The notes under the pieces are model-generated. The model was given only the letters and a program-made list of their open reading frames with translations, was not told where the DNA came from and searched no databases. A stretch of DNA of 64,000 bases from Abelmoschus esculentus. Its lineage: Eukaryota > Streptophyta > Magnoliopsida > Malvales > Malvaceae. The stretch spans positions 12,965,501 through 13,029,500 of the forward strand of contig JAUCBN010000026.1 of the NCBI GenBank assembly GCA_035048815.1, written 5' to 3'. Positions 34,104 to 45,379 of this stretch are shown here, in pieces. The position numbers and the translations under genes are program-made. The stretch's first letter is position 1, and every line of letters starts with the position of its first letter.

Positions 34104-34180
34104 ACGAGTCATTTAATCTCAGTGGTTAAATGAATAGTTGTTGTTCCTAGAGGTCATAGGTTTGAGTATCACTAATACTA
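34104..34180 (+). mobile_element. SINE fragment (tRNA head)
   Basis: About 75 bp matching the SINE head at 2364-2440, with B-box-like AGGTTTGAGTATC and the preceding GTTCCTAGAGGTCA. The body is missing and the right edge abuts a minus-strand Copia fragment. Confidence 0.6.
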
Positions 34181-34189
34181 AAATAGTAC

Positions 34190-36587
34190 CAATTTCGGAA
34201 CTTGTGGAACCAATTGCGAGTAGCTTGTCTTTAGTCCATAAAGCACTTTCTTTGGTTTACACACCAAGGGCCATCAACGTTATTTTTTATTCGAAAGAGT
34301 CACTTACATCCCATGACTCGTCGATCAGCTAGAAGCGGCACAAGATACCATGTCTCATTTTTAATTAAAGCATTAAACTCAGCATTTACAACCGCATGCC
34401 ACTGAGGTTGTTGCAACGCCTAATGAACTGTAAGAGAAATAGTTGGACGAGTGACTTGATGCACTTTATTATGAAAATACCAGCTTTGCTCCTGGTTATC
34501 ATGCCATATTGATTGGTGTTGGAACATGAAACATTGTGCTCAACAGAAACATGTCCAGGATCCCTAGATACACCATTCGGGGCTTCATTCATATCAATAT
34601 AAAGGACATTCTCAACTGGTTGAGTGGGTTGACCACAGCCAGAAGTAGCTGTGTGCGTGCAGGACTTGGCATACTTCCGTACCCAACAGGAGTTGGAATA
34701 TCCATGGCTACATGTGACCCAAGTGCCGGTGAGAAATGAGGTGTATTACCTGTACCCACTCTTCCAAGAAGCAAGTCGAGGTCCAGGATATTAAGAGGTG
34801 GTGACTAAAATATGTTTATCTTAGGAATAGAAGTTGTGATGTTACCTGCAAATGGAAAACTGGTTTCTTCAAATCTAACATGGCAAGAAAAAAAAATTCT
34901 GCCTTTATCATCCAATGCATTTATACCCTTGATGTTGTGGGGGAGAATGAGCCCACTGCTGACCTGAAGTCAAGCTTGTGTTTATTGTAGGATCTGAGAC
35001 AGGGAAAACATTTACAGCCAAAAACCTTATGAAATTCATAATTTGATTTCTTGCCATACAACTTCTGATGTGGTGAAATCACATCCAAACTGTCAATAGA
35101 CAATCAATTTATAAAACAAAATGCACTTAACGCTGTATTTAATAGTAAAAGGCTTGAGATAACAACGTAAGAGTAGTCTTGACAATGTGTCTGTGCTAGT
35201 GCTCCACCACCCTTTTTTGTTGGGATATTTTAGGGCAAGTGTATCTATGTTGGATTCTGGCCTTGAGTAATACTTTTCCTAAGACAACAAACTCACCACC
35301 TCCATCCGTTTGCAGTTCACCAATTGTGATGGAAAATTGGTTGTAAACTAAAGCTTGAAACATAGAGAAAACACTTGATACATCTGATTTATTCCTCAAC
35401 AAATACAACCAGCAATTCTAGGTATACTTGTCTAGAGAAGAGATATATAACTGAAAACCAGAAGAATTGACAAATGAAGAACCCACACATCAGCCTCTAA
35501 CAATTCAAACTGATTGTGCCATGACCATCATGACCATCGGGTGTACCTACAACTGCTGGAACAAAAGGATTATAGAAATAATCCACAGAATCAGACTAAA
35601 CCTGATAGACATGCGCCTGAGAATTATTGTTGGAGGAGGAGCGTTGTGCAGTAATTCCCTTGAGTAATTTGTCGAAACAATGCCAGCATTTTTCCGCAAG
35701 ATGACCAAGCTTGCCGCAGACGGCAGATGTGACATTGTGACCTTTGGTTACCACGATATCGATTCCCGCCAGAATCATGAGGCCTTGATATATCAACAGT
35801 GGGTGAGAGATCGTGTTTGACATCCAAGAATCTTGCATTAGGAGAATGACTATACAGAGCTACGTTGATTCTCACTGGAAGCCACATAGGATCAATGAGA
35901 CGCGATTCAACATCCATAAGGACCGACTTAACTGCATCCAGCATATACGGTTCACCGCTGATAGTTATAACCTTCACAATAGGCTCATATCCAGGGGTAA
36001 GACTGTCTAGAACGGTGGCAACATGCTCAATATTGGAGATCGGACTTCCACAGGACGCCAAGAGATCACAAATTTTCTTGGTTTGTGTCATATATTCACT
36101 CATCAACAAAGTATTCTTCATTGCTCTAAGACGACAATGAAAATGCATAATCTTCGTTGTTGGGAGCTTGGAGTAATGGCACACAACAACCTTCCAGATG
36201 GGAGCAATTGTTTCAGAGCCAACCAGTAGAGGAAAGAGTCTCAGACTGATAGTAGATGACAGCTAAGAAGCAAGCGAGCAATCTTGTTTCATAAACTTTC
36301 GCGACGCAAGGTTTACAACACGTTCTCATCAGATTCAATGATTTTTGGAGGAATCAAAGTCTATTCATCAAGAACATGTTTCGGATCACGGCCACGAATG
36401 AGCGGAATTACTTGTTATTTCCAAAGTAAAAAGTTGGAGTCATCAAGTCTGATACTAATCTGATTCGAAAACTCATACGCCTGTGGAAGCACCACCGATT
36501 CATTAGCTTGATCATCAGAGATATTCTCAGGCAAACTCATGTGATCAGATAAGGCAAAAACAAAGATATTTCAGGATGGCGATACCA
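34190..36587 (-). pseudogene. Copia gag-pol fragment, minus strand, internally deleted
   Basis: Reading down from a primer-binding site on the minus strand (TGGTATCGCC at 36587-36578): gag starts near 36540 (MSLPENISDDQANES) and continues with ISIRLDDSNFLLWK, a stop, then ICDLLASCGSPISNIEHVAT, closely related to the gag of Copia 1. A damaged zinc-knuckle region follows near 35700. Integrase pieces are near 35400-35230 (LLRNKSDVSSVFSMFQALV, LQTDGGGEF) and 35100-34960 (FHKVFGCKCFPCLRSYNKHK). The pre-RT linker is near 34520 (QYGMITRSKAGIF), and RT remnants near 34380-34190 (NETWYLVPL, MGCK) jump to a distal RT piece. Protease and most of the RT and RNase H are deleted. The left edge touches a SINE fragment. 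Not functional. Confidence 0.8.
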
Positions 36588-36860
36588 TATTGAAACTAAA
36601 ACAAGAGGATAAAACGAACAAGAAACGAATGTGTTTGGCATATTTTTTCAGTGTAGGCATGAAAGTTGTATCTTATGCCATCCTTCTTAAAGGGTTTATA
36701 TAACACAGAATAAGCCATAACAAACTACCAGGGTTGGTTTAGTATGTTAGCAAGTAGGGCTGCAAAAGAAAGAATAACTGAGAGTTATACTATCCCATGC
36801 TTCAGTAGTTACTCACCCTTGTTGGATCTTGTATCCGGATCAAATGTACAACCAAAAGTT
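36588..36860 (-). repeat. Probable 5' LTR remnant of the minus-strand Copia
   Basis: Lies directly upstream (minus strand) of the TGGTATCGCC primer site and carries a TATA-like GTTATATAAACCC (minus) near 36700. The outer boundary is not resolved and no partner LTR was found. Confidence 0.45.
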
Positions 36861-37353
36861 TCTGTTAGAAATAGGTAACTGGATATTCAAATTCATCCAA
36901 AAACTAAATTTTATTTATAAACCAGAATAGAATAATAACATGGTGTCTATATCTATATCCATATACCTATTTGAACATGTAAACAGTACAAGCAGCGACC
37001 AAGTAAAACATGAAAAATCTAAAGGAGACATAGTGCTAGTTACAGGAAAGAATAACAAATCAAAATGGTATCAGAATGCAGGAAGGAAATGATGGCATTG
37101 CTTTCCCAACTCCAATTTGCAGCCCTGTATGTTCTCCAGCTTTCCCATTAAACAACAAATGTCATGTAATGGAAACTGGGGAGCTCAAAGTCTCAAACCA
37201 ATTCAATCAGATGTCTCAGTTCAAGTTTCTATTTACCAGATAGATTCATTAAAACTAATCTAAGAAAGAGAGGAAAATGAAAAAACTCAGAGAATCTCAA
37301 ACAATAATACTGCATAGCTAACACTCTGATTGATGGCTAATCAAAGCAACATT
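36861..37353 (-). other. 3' flank and likely 3' UTR of the syntaxin gene
   Basis: Non-coding DNA directly downstream of the syntaxin stop codon. It probably includes the 3' untranslated region, but no poly(A) signal stands out clearly. Confidence 0.45.
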
Positions 37354-38702
37354 TTAGGGTGGAGGAGGAGTTGCTGCTGGTGTGGCTGGAGTTGGACTGT
37401 TGTTGTTGCTGCCACCACCGCTGCTGCCATTGTTTTCCCATGGTCTCACAGTGAATAACACTACAAACAAGATGATGACCAGCAAAATTATGATAGCATA
37501 ACAAGTCCATTTCCGGGTGTTCTTCTGGTAATTCCTAGCTGTTTGCAGCCGCTCAGTTCCGCCTCTAACAAACGAATTAGCTCGGTTCACTTGGCTCTCA
37601 ATGTCATCCAATTGCTCACCTTGAGCCTGAACCAACACTGCCATGTCCAAGAAAACTTGGTGCAACTCCTTGAGATGCCTCTCCAAATCCTTCACAGCAT
37701 CATGCCTTTCTTGAATCTCAATGATTGTGTCCAAAATTCTTCCTCTTCCCTGTTCTTGAATAGCTTTCTGCAAGAATGTCTCGCTCTCCCCTGCAAAATG
37801 TTAACACAAAACAAGTTCTCAAATATTGTCCATATTTCTTTTGCACCAGAAACGCAGTACAGCTTTCTCAAACACCCCATGCTTTCGTTTTTACTTCTTA
37901 TTCTATACATAATGATATGAATACTAATTCTAGAACAAGAATTCAGCGAAGTTTCACTTTTAGGCAATTGGAATGTTTTATAATCATGATTTGCAAGTTT
38001 CAATTCAACCTATATGTATGACAAATTTCTAGATTACACATTTTCCATATAACTAGTAATCACTTATCAATTAACCAAATTAACTCTTTAAGAATCTTGT
38101 AAAGAATATAATGAATTTAATGGAATGTAATAGAAGAATCCCTGACCTGTTGAAATCAAAAGATCAAGAGTCTTCTCATCTGGGTTTTCTCCGGCAACTG
38201 TAAAATATCTTCTCTGAACAGTTTCTCTATACTCAGACGAGATCCTCTCTCTCAATTCATTGAAACTTTCCATAGATTCCTTCAGCTTCTTTCTCAACCC
38301 GTTCACAACCGATGTCCTCGTCCGATCAGAGGAAGACCCCGGTCCGCAACCAGGCAAGCTCCTGTTAGCCGCGTTGGACCTGTCAAGCGCTTCCAGTCTA
38401 ACCTTAACGAGCTTTGCCTTTTTCAACGCCATGGCTACATCCCCATCCATCTTAGCTCTCAAATCCCTCACGGCTTTCGCGTTGTGCAACGTCTTGCTCT
38501 GCTCGTGAGATGACGAGAGGTCATCGTTAAGACGCTCGAGCTCCTTCAGTTCGTCCTTGATTGACTCGACATCGTCGAAGAACTTGTCGAGATCGACACC
38601 GCGAGTGAAAGACGATTCCTTCATCTGGACAGCATGGTGATGATCAGGGGAAGCTTCTTCGCTTCGGAAGCGAGAGAAAGAAGTGGAGAACAGATTGTTC
38701 AT
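37354..38702 (-). CDS. SYP121: Syntaxin, Qa-SNARE of the SYP12 (PEN1/SYP121) group; two exons
   Basis: Two exons: 38702-38147 and 37790-37354, with a 356-bp GT-AG intron (donor ACAG|GTCAGG, acceptor TTTTGCAG|GGGAG). Together they give 330 codons, normal for the family. This plasma-membrane Qa-SNARE drives fusion of secretory vesicles; Arabidopsis SYP121/PEN1 acts in penetration resistance and ion-channel traffic. The N-terminus MNNLFSTSFSRFRS, the Habc helices from about residue 30 (LDKFFDDVESIKDELKELER) to about 160, and RTSVVNGLRKKLKESM are family hallmarks. The SNARE helix lies at about 205-265 (IQERHDAVKDLERHLKELHQ, then the zero-layer region VLVQAQGEQLDDIESQV). The tail anchor follows WTCYAIIILLVIILFVVLFT, and the C-terminus is rich in Gly, Ser, Asn and Pro. 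Both exons are open and the splice keeps frame (TG|ESETFLQKAIQEQGRGR). SYP122/124-like identity is possible; the symbol denotes best resemblance. Confidence 0.93.
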
Positions 38703-38766
38703 GTTTGGTTTCCTTCTTAAAATCTCTTGAATGCTTTCAAAGCGTTGGTTGGATCAGAAGGAATGA

Positions 38767-38776
38767 TATTAATATA
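38767..38776 (-). promoter_or_regulatory. Possible TATA box of the syntaxin gene
   Basis: Minus-strand TATATTAATA, 65 nt upstream of the start codon, which would imply a very short leader. Tentative; the true promoter may lie further upstream. Confidence 0.35.
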
Positions 38777-39345
38777 GGGCCAGGGGAAAGTTTCTGGTGT
38801 GCTGTGTATCAAGTCATAGGAACCAATTTTGATCAGAAAAGACTTTTCCAGAGATTTTAAGATCTGGGTTGCGCAGATTGAAAGAAAAAGTGGGTAAAAA
38901 AGTTGAAAATCAAAACTTTTCGAAGTGGGGTGTGGGTTCTAAGTTCTAAGGAAGGTTGGAAATTTCAACTACAAGGGTTTGGACAAGTCAAATCAGAAAT
39001 AGACAAGGAGATGATTTCCTAGACTGCAATTTCATTTTGGGTACTTGTCAATGACTGCTTTAACAGGGGAACAATGGAAAGAGAAAGAGGAAACATCTTC
39101 GAAGGTGGTATCAGGGAAATGGTCAAAGACGGACAGAAACTTAACCGAGTAACATTGTTTTCGTTCGAGTAAATTGAAGGTTGCTTCGACGGGGAAAGAG
39201 TTCTAAGATGGAAAACGCGTGGGGAAATTCTTAAGAATTTGATTGTTTTAAAGGAAAAAAGAAAAAAAAAATTGCCCCGTTTTAGAATCCATTTGATATT
39301 AATTTTAAAAACATTTTTGGTAAAGATTAAAAGAAATATAAAATA
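38777..39345. other. Upstream region of the syntaxin gene
   Basis: Non-coding region with GA-rich stretches (GAAAGAGAAAGAGG near 39076). It holds the likely promoter of the minus-strand syntaxin gene. No other feature seen. Confidence 0.45.
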
Positions 39346-39864
39346 TAGAGATAGACACGGGTTAAATTTTCGGCTTATTCGAACCCGATCTGAATATAAA
39401 TACCTTAAATCTGATTTAAATGTTTTTTAAAAAAATCGGTCTGATCTGACTTAAATATTTTTAAAAAAAATCAGGCCTGACCCGATCCGAAAATAAATAT
39501 CTTAAACTCGACTCCGACCCAACATATAGAAAAAAATAAATTTAAGGACTAAATTGTCGGGGACTTAATTATAAAAAATATAATTTTAAAGACTAAATTA
39601 TAAATAAAAAAATTTAATTTTAAAGACCTAATTATAAAAAATATAGATAGAGGACCATCATTATAAATATCCTTAAAAAATATTAAAAAATTACATATTT
39701 AGTCTAGGGTCAAGTCAGATATTTTACACCCTAAAGTCGAACCCGACCCAACCCGATACCACTTTAAAAAATCACCCGACCTGAACCCGATTTTTTCATC
39801 AAAGAATCCGATCAGATCGGATCGAGTCAAAACTCGATCGGGTCGAATAAAATACCTATCCCTA
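39346..39864. mobile_element. hAT-like element with CCCGA/TCGGG arrays
   Basis: Ends TAGAGATAGACACGGG and, inverted, TAGGGATAGGTATTTT. Flanking sites ATAAAATA and ATAAAAAT agree at six of eight bases, weak evidence in AT-rich DNA. Both subterminal zones hold degenerate GAACCCGATCTGA/GATCGGGTCGA repeats. The middle repeats the phrase GACTAAATTATAAA. Same family as 26868-27374, in opposite orientation. No ORF. Confidence 0.55.
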
Positions 39865-40026
39865 ATAAAAATATATAATTTTTTATATAAAAATATTTTT
39901 AAGCTTAATTTAAAAAGTACTTTCTAAAAGTTAAATTTTTTTATTTTTTTTAAAAAATTAAATAAAACTATTTATTTATCTTTGTTTATATTATTAATCT
40001 TTTTATATTTAAAAAAATATCTAAAA

Positions 40027-40262
40027 TGTTATGAATATATTTATTCATGGTGGATATTCATATATTGTTAAAGTTTAATGAGCTTTATTATTAAGGTTTA
40101 ATACCCATTGGAATTAGGGTTTCCATCTTATGCCTATAAATATAGACTTTTGGTCAAAGCTTTGTACACAACCCTAATTTGAGAATATAATACAAATCTC
40201 TCTCTTTTGTCTCTCATCTTTGTTTTCTTATTTTATTTTTCTTCTTTACTTTATTCACAACA
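40027..40262 (+). repeat. 5' LTR of Copia element 3
   Basis: 236 bp. Shares long blocks with the 3' copy, such as GGAATTAGGGTTTCCATC and AAAGCTTTGTACACAACCCT. A TATA-like CCTATAAATATAG lies near 40133; the 3' copy has lost one base there. Confidence 0.88.
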
Positions 40263-41100
40263 TATTATCAGCATGAGACTAACCAACGGGGGTGTTTGTC
40301 GCTCGAATCTTGAAGGAGTTATTGAAAATAATTTGTTATTAACATAAATCAAAGTAAGTTCTTCTCCCTCAATTATATTTTAATTATCGGTTATTTTTCT
40401 CTCTTGATCTTTGATTTTTAATCTTTGGTTGTTTGATATTTGTGTAGCGATAAAGTAGCTCAAAAACCGTGGTTCTTGTCGACAATTCCAGAAAAGTTTT
40501 TAACAAGATATTGATAACTAAATCTACCATATATTCAAATTAGTGGAAAGTTTGGTATGTTTTATTTATTTAATTTAAGATTTTTTTTTATCTTTGTTTA
40601 TAACCAGTATCTGTTTATTTTATTATTACGATAAAAGTTTATGTTTTTAATCATGTTCTAAGTATTACATGATATTGGAACAAATATTAAACCTTTAATT
40701 AATTAATATGTTCTTTATTATATTGGTTTAATTCGAGTATATTGGTTGGACATCCCGTTCTGCGAGGCTACTGGTCTCAAAGAAGGTTCTTTTTAAAGGA
40801 CCTTGTGGACTGGTTTAACAACGCCGCGTATAAAGATTAAATTTTTGTTCCTTGTATGTATTGTATATATATTGGTTGATCAATTACTATTTAATAGTTT
40901 GAATGTTATAAAGTTTATATTTGCTTAAAAGAAATATTATTTTTATGTTAAAAAACTCGACTATAGAATTCTCTCAAGTTCAAGTTACGAAAATCGTCTT
41001 GATCAAAGAATTTTTATGGTAGGCATTCCTAAAGTGAATGCATGCATGATGCTTATTCCATGCAATTATTGGATTTATGACATTCCTTGAAGTGAATGAA

Positions 41101-41220
41101 TGCAAGTATGATGTTTATTCCATGCGATTATGCAAGCATGATGTTTATTCCACGCGATTATGCAAGCATGATGTTTATTCCATGCAATTATACAAGCATA
41201 ATATTTATTCCATGCGATTA
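41101..41220 (+). repeat. Four tandem 30-bp repeats inside Copia 3
   Basis: Exactly four consecutive 30-bp units (41101, 41131, 41161, 41191), each resembling TGCAAGCATGATGTTTATTC followed by CATGCGATTA, with a few substitutions per unit. They lie in the gag-equivalent part of the element, where reading frames are already broken. Confidence 0.9.
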
Positions 41221-41299
41221 TTGAATTTGTTTCATTCCTTGAAGTAAATGCAAACGTGATAATTCACTATATGGTTAGTGAATAAAACTCAATTATGTG

Positions 41300-44200
41300 C
41301 CAGAGTATCACTGATGAGGATATGTTAGAAAAACATACTCTACTTTTCACACATTAATGTTGTCTTACAAACACAATATCATACAAGGGTTCTAAATACC
41401 TATCAGTCTCCGCTCCATTCCCTGAAGTGAATGTGATATTTTATAGCAGAAAGAATAAATATCATATTATTAATTGTGATCATGATTGAGATCATAAAAT
41501 AGACATGGATAAGGTGATTATTTTGAGAATACTTATATCCACAAGAAGTGAAATTATAAAGATGACAAGAATGAAAGAGATCATATTAAAATCTTTATGT
41601 TATCAATGCGATGGTATAAACCATTGATCTCGTATTTGTCAAACGTCGAAGTATTATGGACTTTATCCATAATCATGAATGATAAATTACAGAAAATATA
41701 AACAGATTTTCTTTGTGGTGAAAATAATAGCGTTATTGATCCAACTCAATTGGATATTGATAATTTTCTCATAATACTTTAAGAGAAAAATCCGCCATTT
41801 ATTTTATTTTCTTTAGATCTTTTATTTATTTTAAGTTAATTTATTTTCATTTATTATTTATATTAACTTACTTATATATTATTTATTTATATTTTATGTT
41901 ATTTTTTCCTTAAAAGAATATAATTACTTCCGGAATAAAATATGCAATAATTTATGGCGATTTATGCTTAGCAGAAAGTGCAAGTACTCATACAATACTT
42001 AAGCATAAGAAATATTTTCCCATTTAAATACAAGGGAAATATGAGTACTATATCTCAAAGTACTAAAATATCAGTGCTTCGGAAGAGCTCTTGAGAGCTT
42101 ATCTTTGATCCGATTTAATATGATGTGTTATTTTTTTAATATTTTTCCATTCTCCGAAGTGAATGGTACAGAGCACATATTTTTCATTTCCCAAAGAGAA
42201 TGAAATAAAACACATATTAAAATGTGTATAATTATGCATATTTTCTCATTTTAAATGTAAGAGAATAATATGAGTACTATATCCGGAAGTACTAATATCA
42301 CAGAAAGCTCCGACTGAGAAAATATGTTATTTGCCAAATGAGACTTTATCTCATATTTACAGTGTATTATGCTCGTTGAACAAATATATTATTGCCAAAT
42401 GGAATTTTATTCCATATTTATAGTACATTATACTCGTCAAAATGGCAAAGAGATATTGAGTTTTAAAGATATTTATAGAAATATATTGAGAATATCAGTT
42501 AAAGGGATGATGACAATCTCAATATTACGAGTATAACTCAAGACAATAATGAAATTTTGGAAAAATTACATGCACTGTCATTCATATTATACAACATAAG
42601 AATTAGTACAAATTGAAGCTCATGCTATTATGATACTTACTATAAAAGCATTTTGATTATTCAATCATCAACAACTATGATAGAGTGCAAATCTATTAAT
42701 TTTCTGGAACGGATACAAGGTGGTATTTATGGGCCCATACACCTTTCATACAGTCCATCTAGATATTTTATGATTTTTATCGATGCATCGACTAGAAGGT
42801 TATATGTATCATTGTCATTAACTCGCAACTTGGTGTTTGCGAGGCTACTTGCTCAATTGATAAAATTATGAGCATATTTTTCAGACTATCTTATAAAGAC
42901 AATGGTCTTGATAATGTTGATAACATATCATTTTATATGTAGTATCACTAATTCGCATTAAGCCAACAAAGGATTATAAGTTCTCTCCATTATAAATGGT
43001 TTTTAGTCAGGAACCAAATATTTCTCATCTCAATTTTTTGGGTGTGCGATATATAATCTAATTGCTCTACCACAACGCACAAAGATAGTTTTGTTAGGAA
43101 TATATATAAGAGCTTCTGATAGATGATTTATTTATAATCCGATTTATTAACTATCATTTTAATGAGTCAATTTACCCAACATTAGGGGGAGAAAATAAAT
43201 AGCTGAGGAAAGAAATAAGTTGGAATGAATTATCATTTTCTCTTTTTGATCCACGTAATACACAATATGAACTATAAGTTCAATGGATAATTCATTTAGC
43301 AAATCAATTGTCAGATGATTTTGCTGACCCTAAAAGAGTGACTAAGTCACGTATACCAGCTATGAATGCTCCGATTAAATTTGATGTCATGGAAGAACAA
43401 ACTCTAGTTGCTAATGAGTCTAACTTACGCTTAAAGCGTAATAGACAAGTAAGTTCCAAAGATAAGAGATCATCAAAAAGAAAAAGGAGATATATTTTAT
43501 GATGGTCTGATCGATGAATCAGTGATTATGAAAATCTCTAGAAGAGATTAAATAGTCTCCAACAGAGACATTGACATGACTCAAGTACCTGACAATAAAG
43601 AAATCTCAATAGATTATATCATGTTTGGTAATAAATGGAACTGAAATTAAATCGACTTCGTTAATATATTTGCATGCAATATAGCACTAGAGATTTTATT
43701 TGATGATGTAGATCATGAAATATTGTTAATTGGACAAAAAAAATGATTGGCCAACATGAAAGAGGCAATTGAGGTGAAACTAAAATCTCTTTTCAAAAAG
43801 AGAAGTATTGGGGCTTATAGCCCGTACATTGAAATATGTAAAGCTCGTAGATATAAACGAGCCTTTGTGAGAAAGATAAATCAAAATGGGAAATCATGAG
43901 ATATAAGCTCATTTAGTTGCATAAGGATTCTCACATGAACATGAAATTGAATGAGGAAAATATATTCATCGGTGGTGGATGCAATTACTTTTAGATATTA
44001 TGGCAATAAATGAAATGACTTAGTTTCGTCTAATGGATGTTGTTACATCTTATTTGTGTGAGCCTCTTGATAAAAACATTTACATGAAGCTTCTAAAAGG
44101 ATTTAGACTGCCAGAAACAGTTAATTCAAGTTCTCGAGAATATTATTCAACTATATTAAATATATCTTTTATGGATTGAAAGATTTAGGCGTATTTGATA

Positions 44201-44900
44201 TAATCGCCTCATTGGATACTTATTAGCATAATGCTATATGAATTATTTCCCCGAGAATTTTATTAAGAGGTTTAGCTCTGAATTTTTATTGTTGTGTATG
44301 TCGATGATTTGAATATCTTTGAGAATCGTTAAGAGATCTTCTCAAATCCTTGTGCAACTATCGACATACAAAAAAATATTGAAAGAGACTTTACATGCAT
44401 AACACATATCTATTGATCACCCTTATGGTTGTTGCTAGGTCTCTTAGTGTAAACAAAAATTCTTTCTGCCTCAAGAAAAGGGTAATGATATTCTTGGTCT
44501 AAAAGCAAAATATATACATTATTTGATCTGGACGCATCGTATCTTAGTTGGTCCAAAAATATTATTTAAGTGCTACGAGATCATTACTTTTAAATAATTG
44601 TTATGCATGAGGCAAAGCCGAAAATGTGTTTGGTTAAATATATCCTAAAGATATGTGAATGTTTTTTCACATGATAAGATGCAAGCTATCTTGTAAAGAG
44701 ATAATACAAAATTTATATCTCAAGGTGGATATATCAAATATGATAAAACGAAATATATTTCTTCAAGTTTCGTCCCTCGTGATTTTTAGATGAATATTAT
44801 TCAATTAATCATTTCAAACAATGATTTGGAAGATTTATCCACTAGTACATGATCTACTTCAACATTTGAAATTTGTATTCAATATTGAATTATGAAGATT
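41300..44900 (+). pseudogene. Remnant Copia polyprotein of element 3
   Basis: Recognisable pieces in order: integrase (FLERIQGGIYGPIH, IFIDASTRRLYVSLSL) near 42700-42870; a linker (DPKRVTKSRIPAMNAPI, LKRNRQVSSKDK) near 43325-43480; reverse transcriptase scraps near 44030-44320 (LMDVVTSYLCEPLDKNIYMK, VYVDDLNIF); and an RNase H tail with TSTFEI near 44855. Frames are broken throughout and the gag and protease regions are not readable. Confidence 0.65.
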
Positions 44901-45138
44901 CAAAGGTCTTATATGATATTTTTATGAGGGGGAGTAAATACGCGTTGCACTCTTTTTCCCTTAACCGAGGTTTTATCCCAATGGATTTTCCTGGTAAGGT
45001 TTTTAATGAGGCAACATGTTATGCGTATCAAAGATGTGTGTACTCTTTTTCCTTCACTAAGAATTTTTTTCCCACAGGGTTTTTATCTTAGTAAAGTTTT
45101 AACGAGGCACATTATCTCTATGGATATTCAAGAGGGAG

Positions 45139-45374
45139 TGTTATGAATATATTTATTCATGGTGGATATCCATATATTAAGTTAAAGTTTAATGGGCTTT
45201 ATTATTAGGGTTTAATACACATTGGAATTAGGGTTTCCATCTTATGCCTTAAATATAGACTTTTGGCCAAAGCTTTGTACACAACCCTACTTTGAGAATA
45301 TAATATAAATCTCTCTTTTTGTCTCTCATCTTTGTTCTCTTATTTTATTCTTGTTCTTTACTTTATTCACAAAA
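45139..45374 (+). repeat. 3' LTR of Copia element 3
   Basis: 236 bp, preceded by a purine tract. The terminal CA has mutated to AA. Confidence 0.88.
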
Positions 45375-45379
45375 TAAAA

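Larger units (their letters stand above)
40027..45374 (+). mobile_element. Copia LTR retrotransposon 3, heavily decayed
   Basis: LTRs at 40027-40262 and 45139-45374, each 236 bp, with a perfect 5-bp target duplication TAAAA (40022-40026 and 45375-45379). The LTRs begin TGTTATGAATATATT and the 5' copy ends TTCACAACA. The primer site after the 5' LTR is TATTATCAGCATGAG. A purine stretch (AAGAGGGAG) precedes the 3' LTR. Only fragments of the polyprotein survive. The element sits a few kb upstream of the syntaxin gene and does not disrupt it. Confidence 0.88.

Noticed and set aside
37543..38021. Overlapping ORFs on both strands within the syntaxin gene
   Set aside because: Shadows of exon 2 and intron sequence; the minus-strand two-exon model explains the region.
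41101..41220. CRISPR-like array
   Set aside because: Repeats are contiguous with no spacers and lie inside a plant Copia element.
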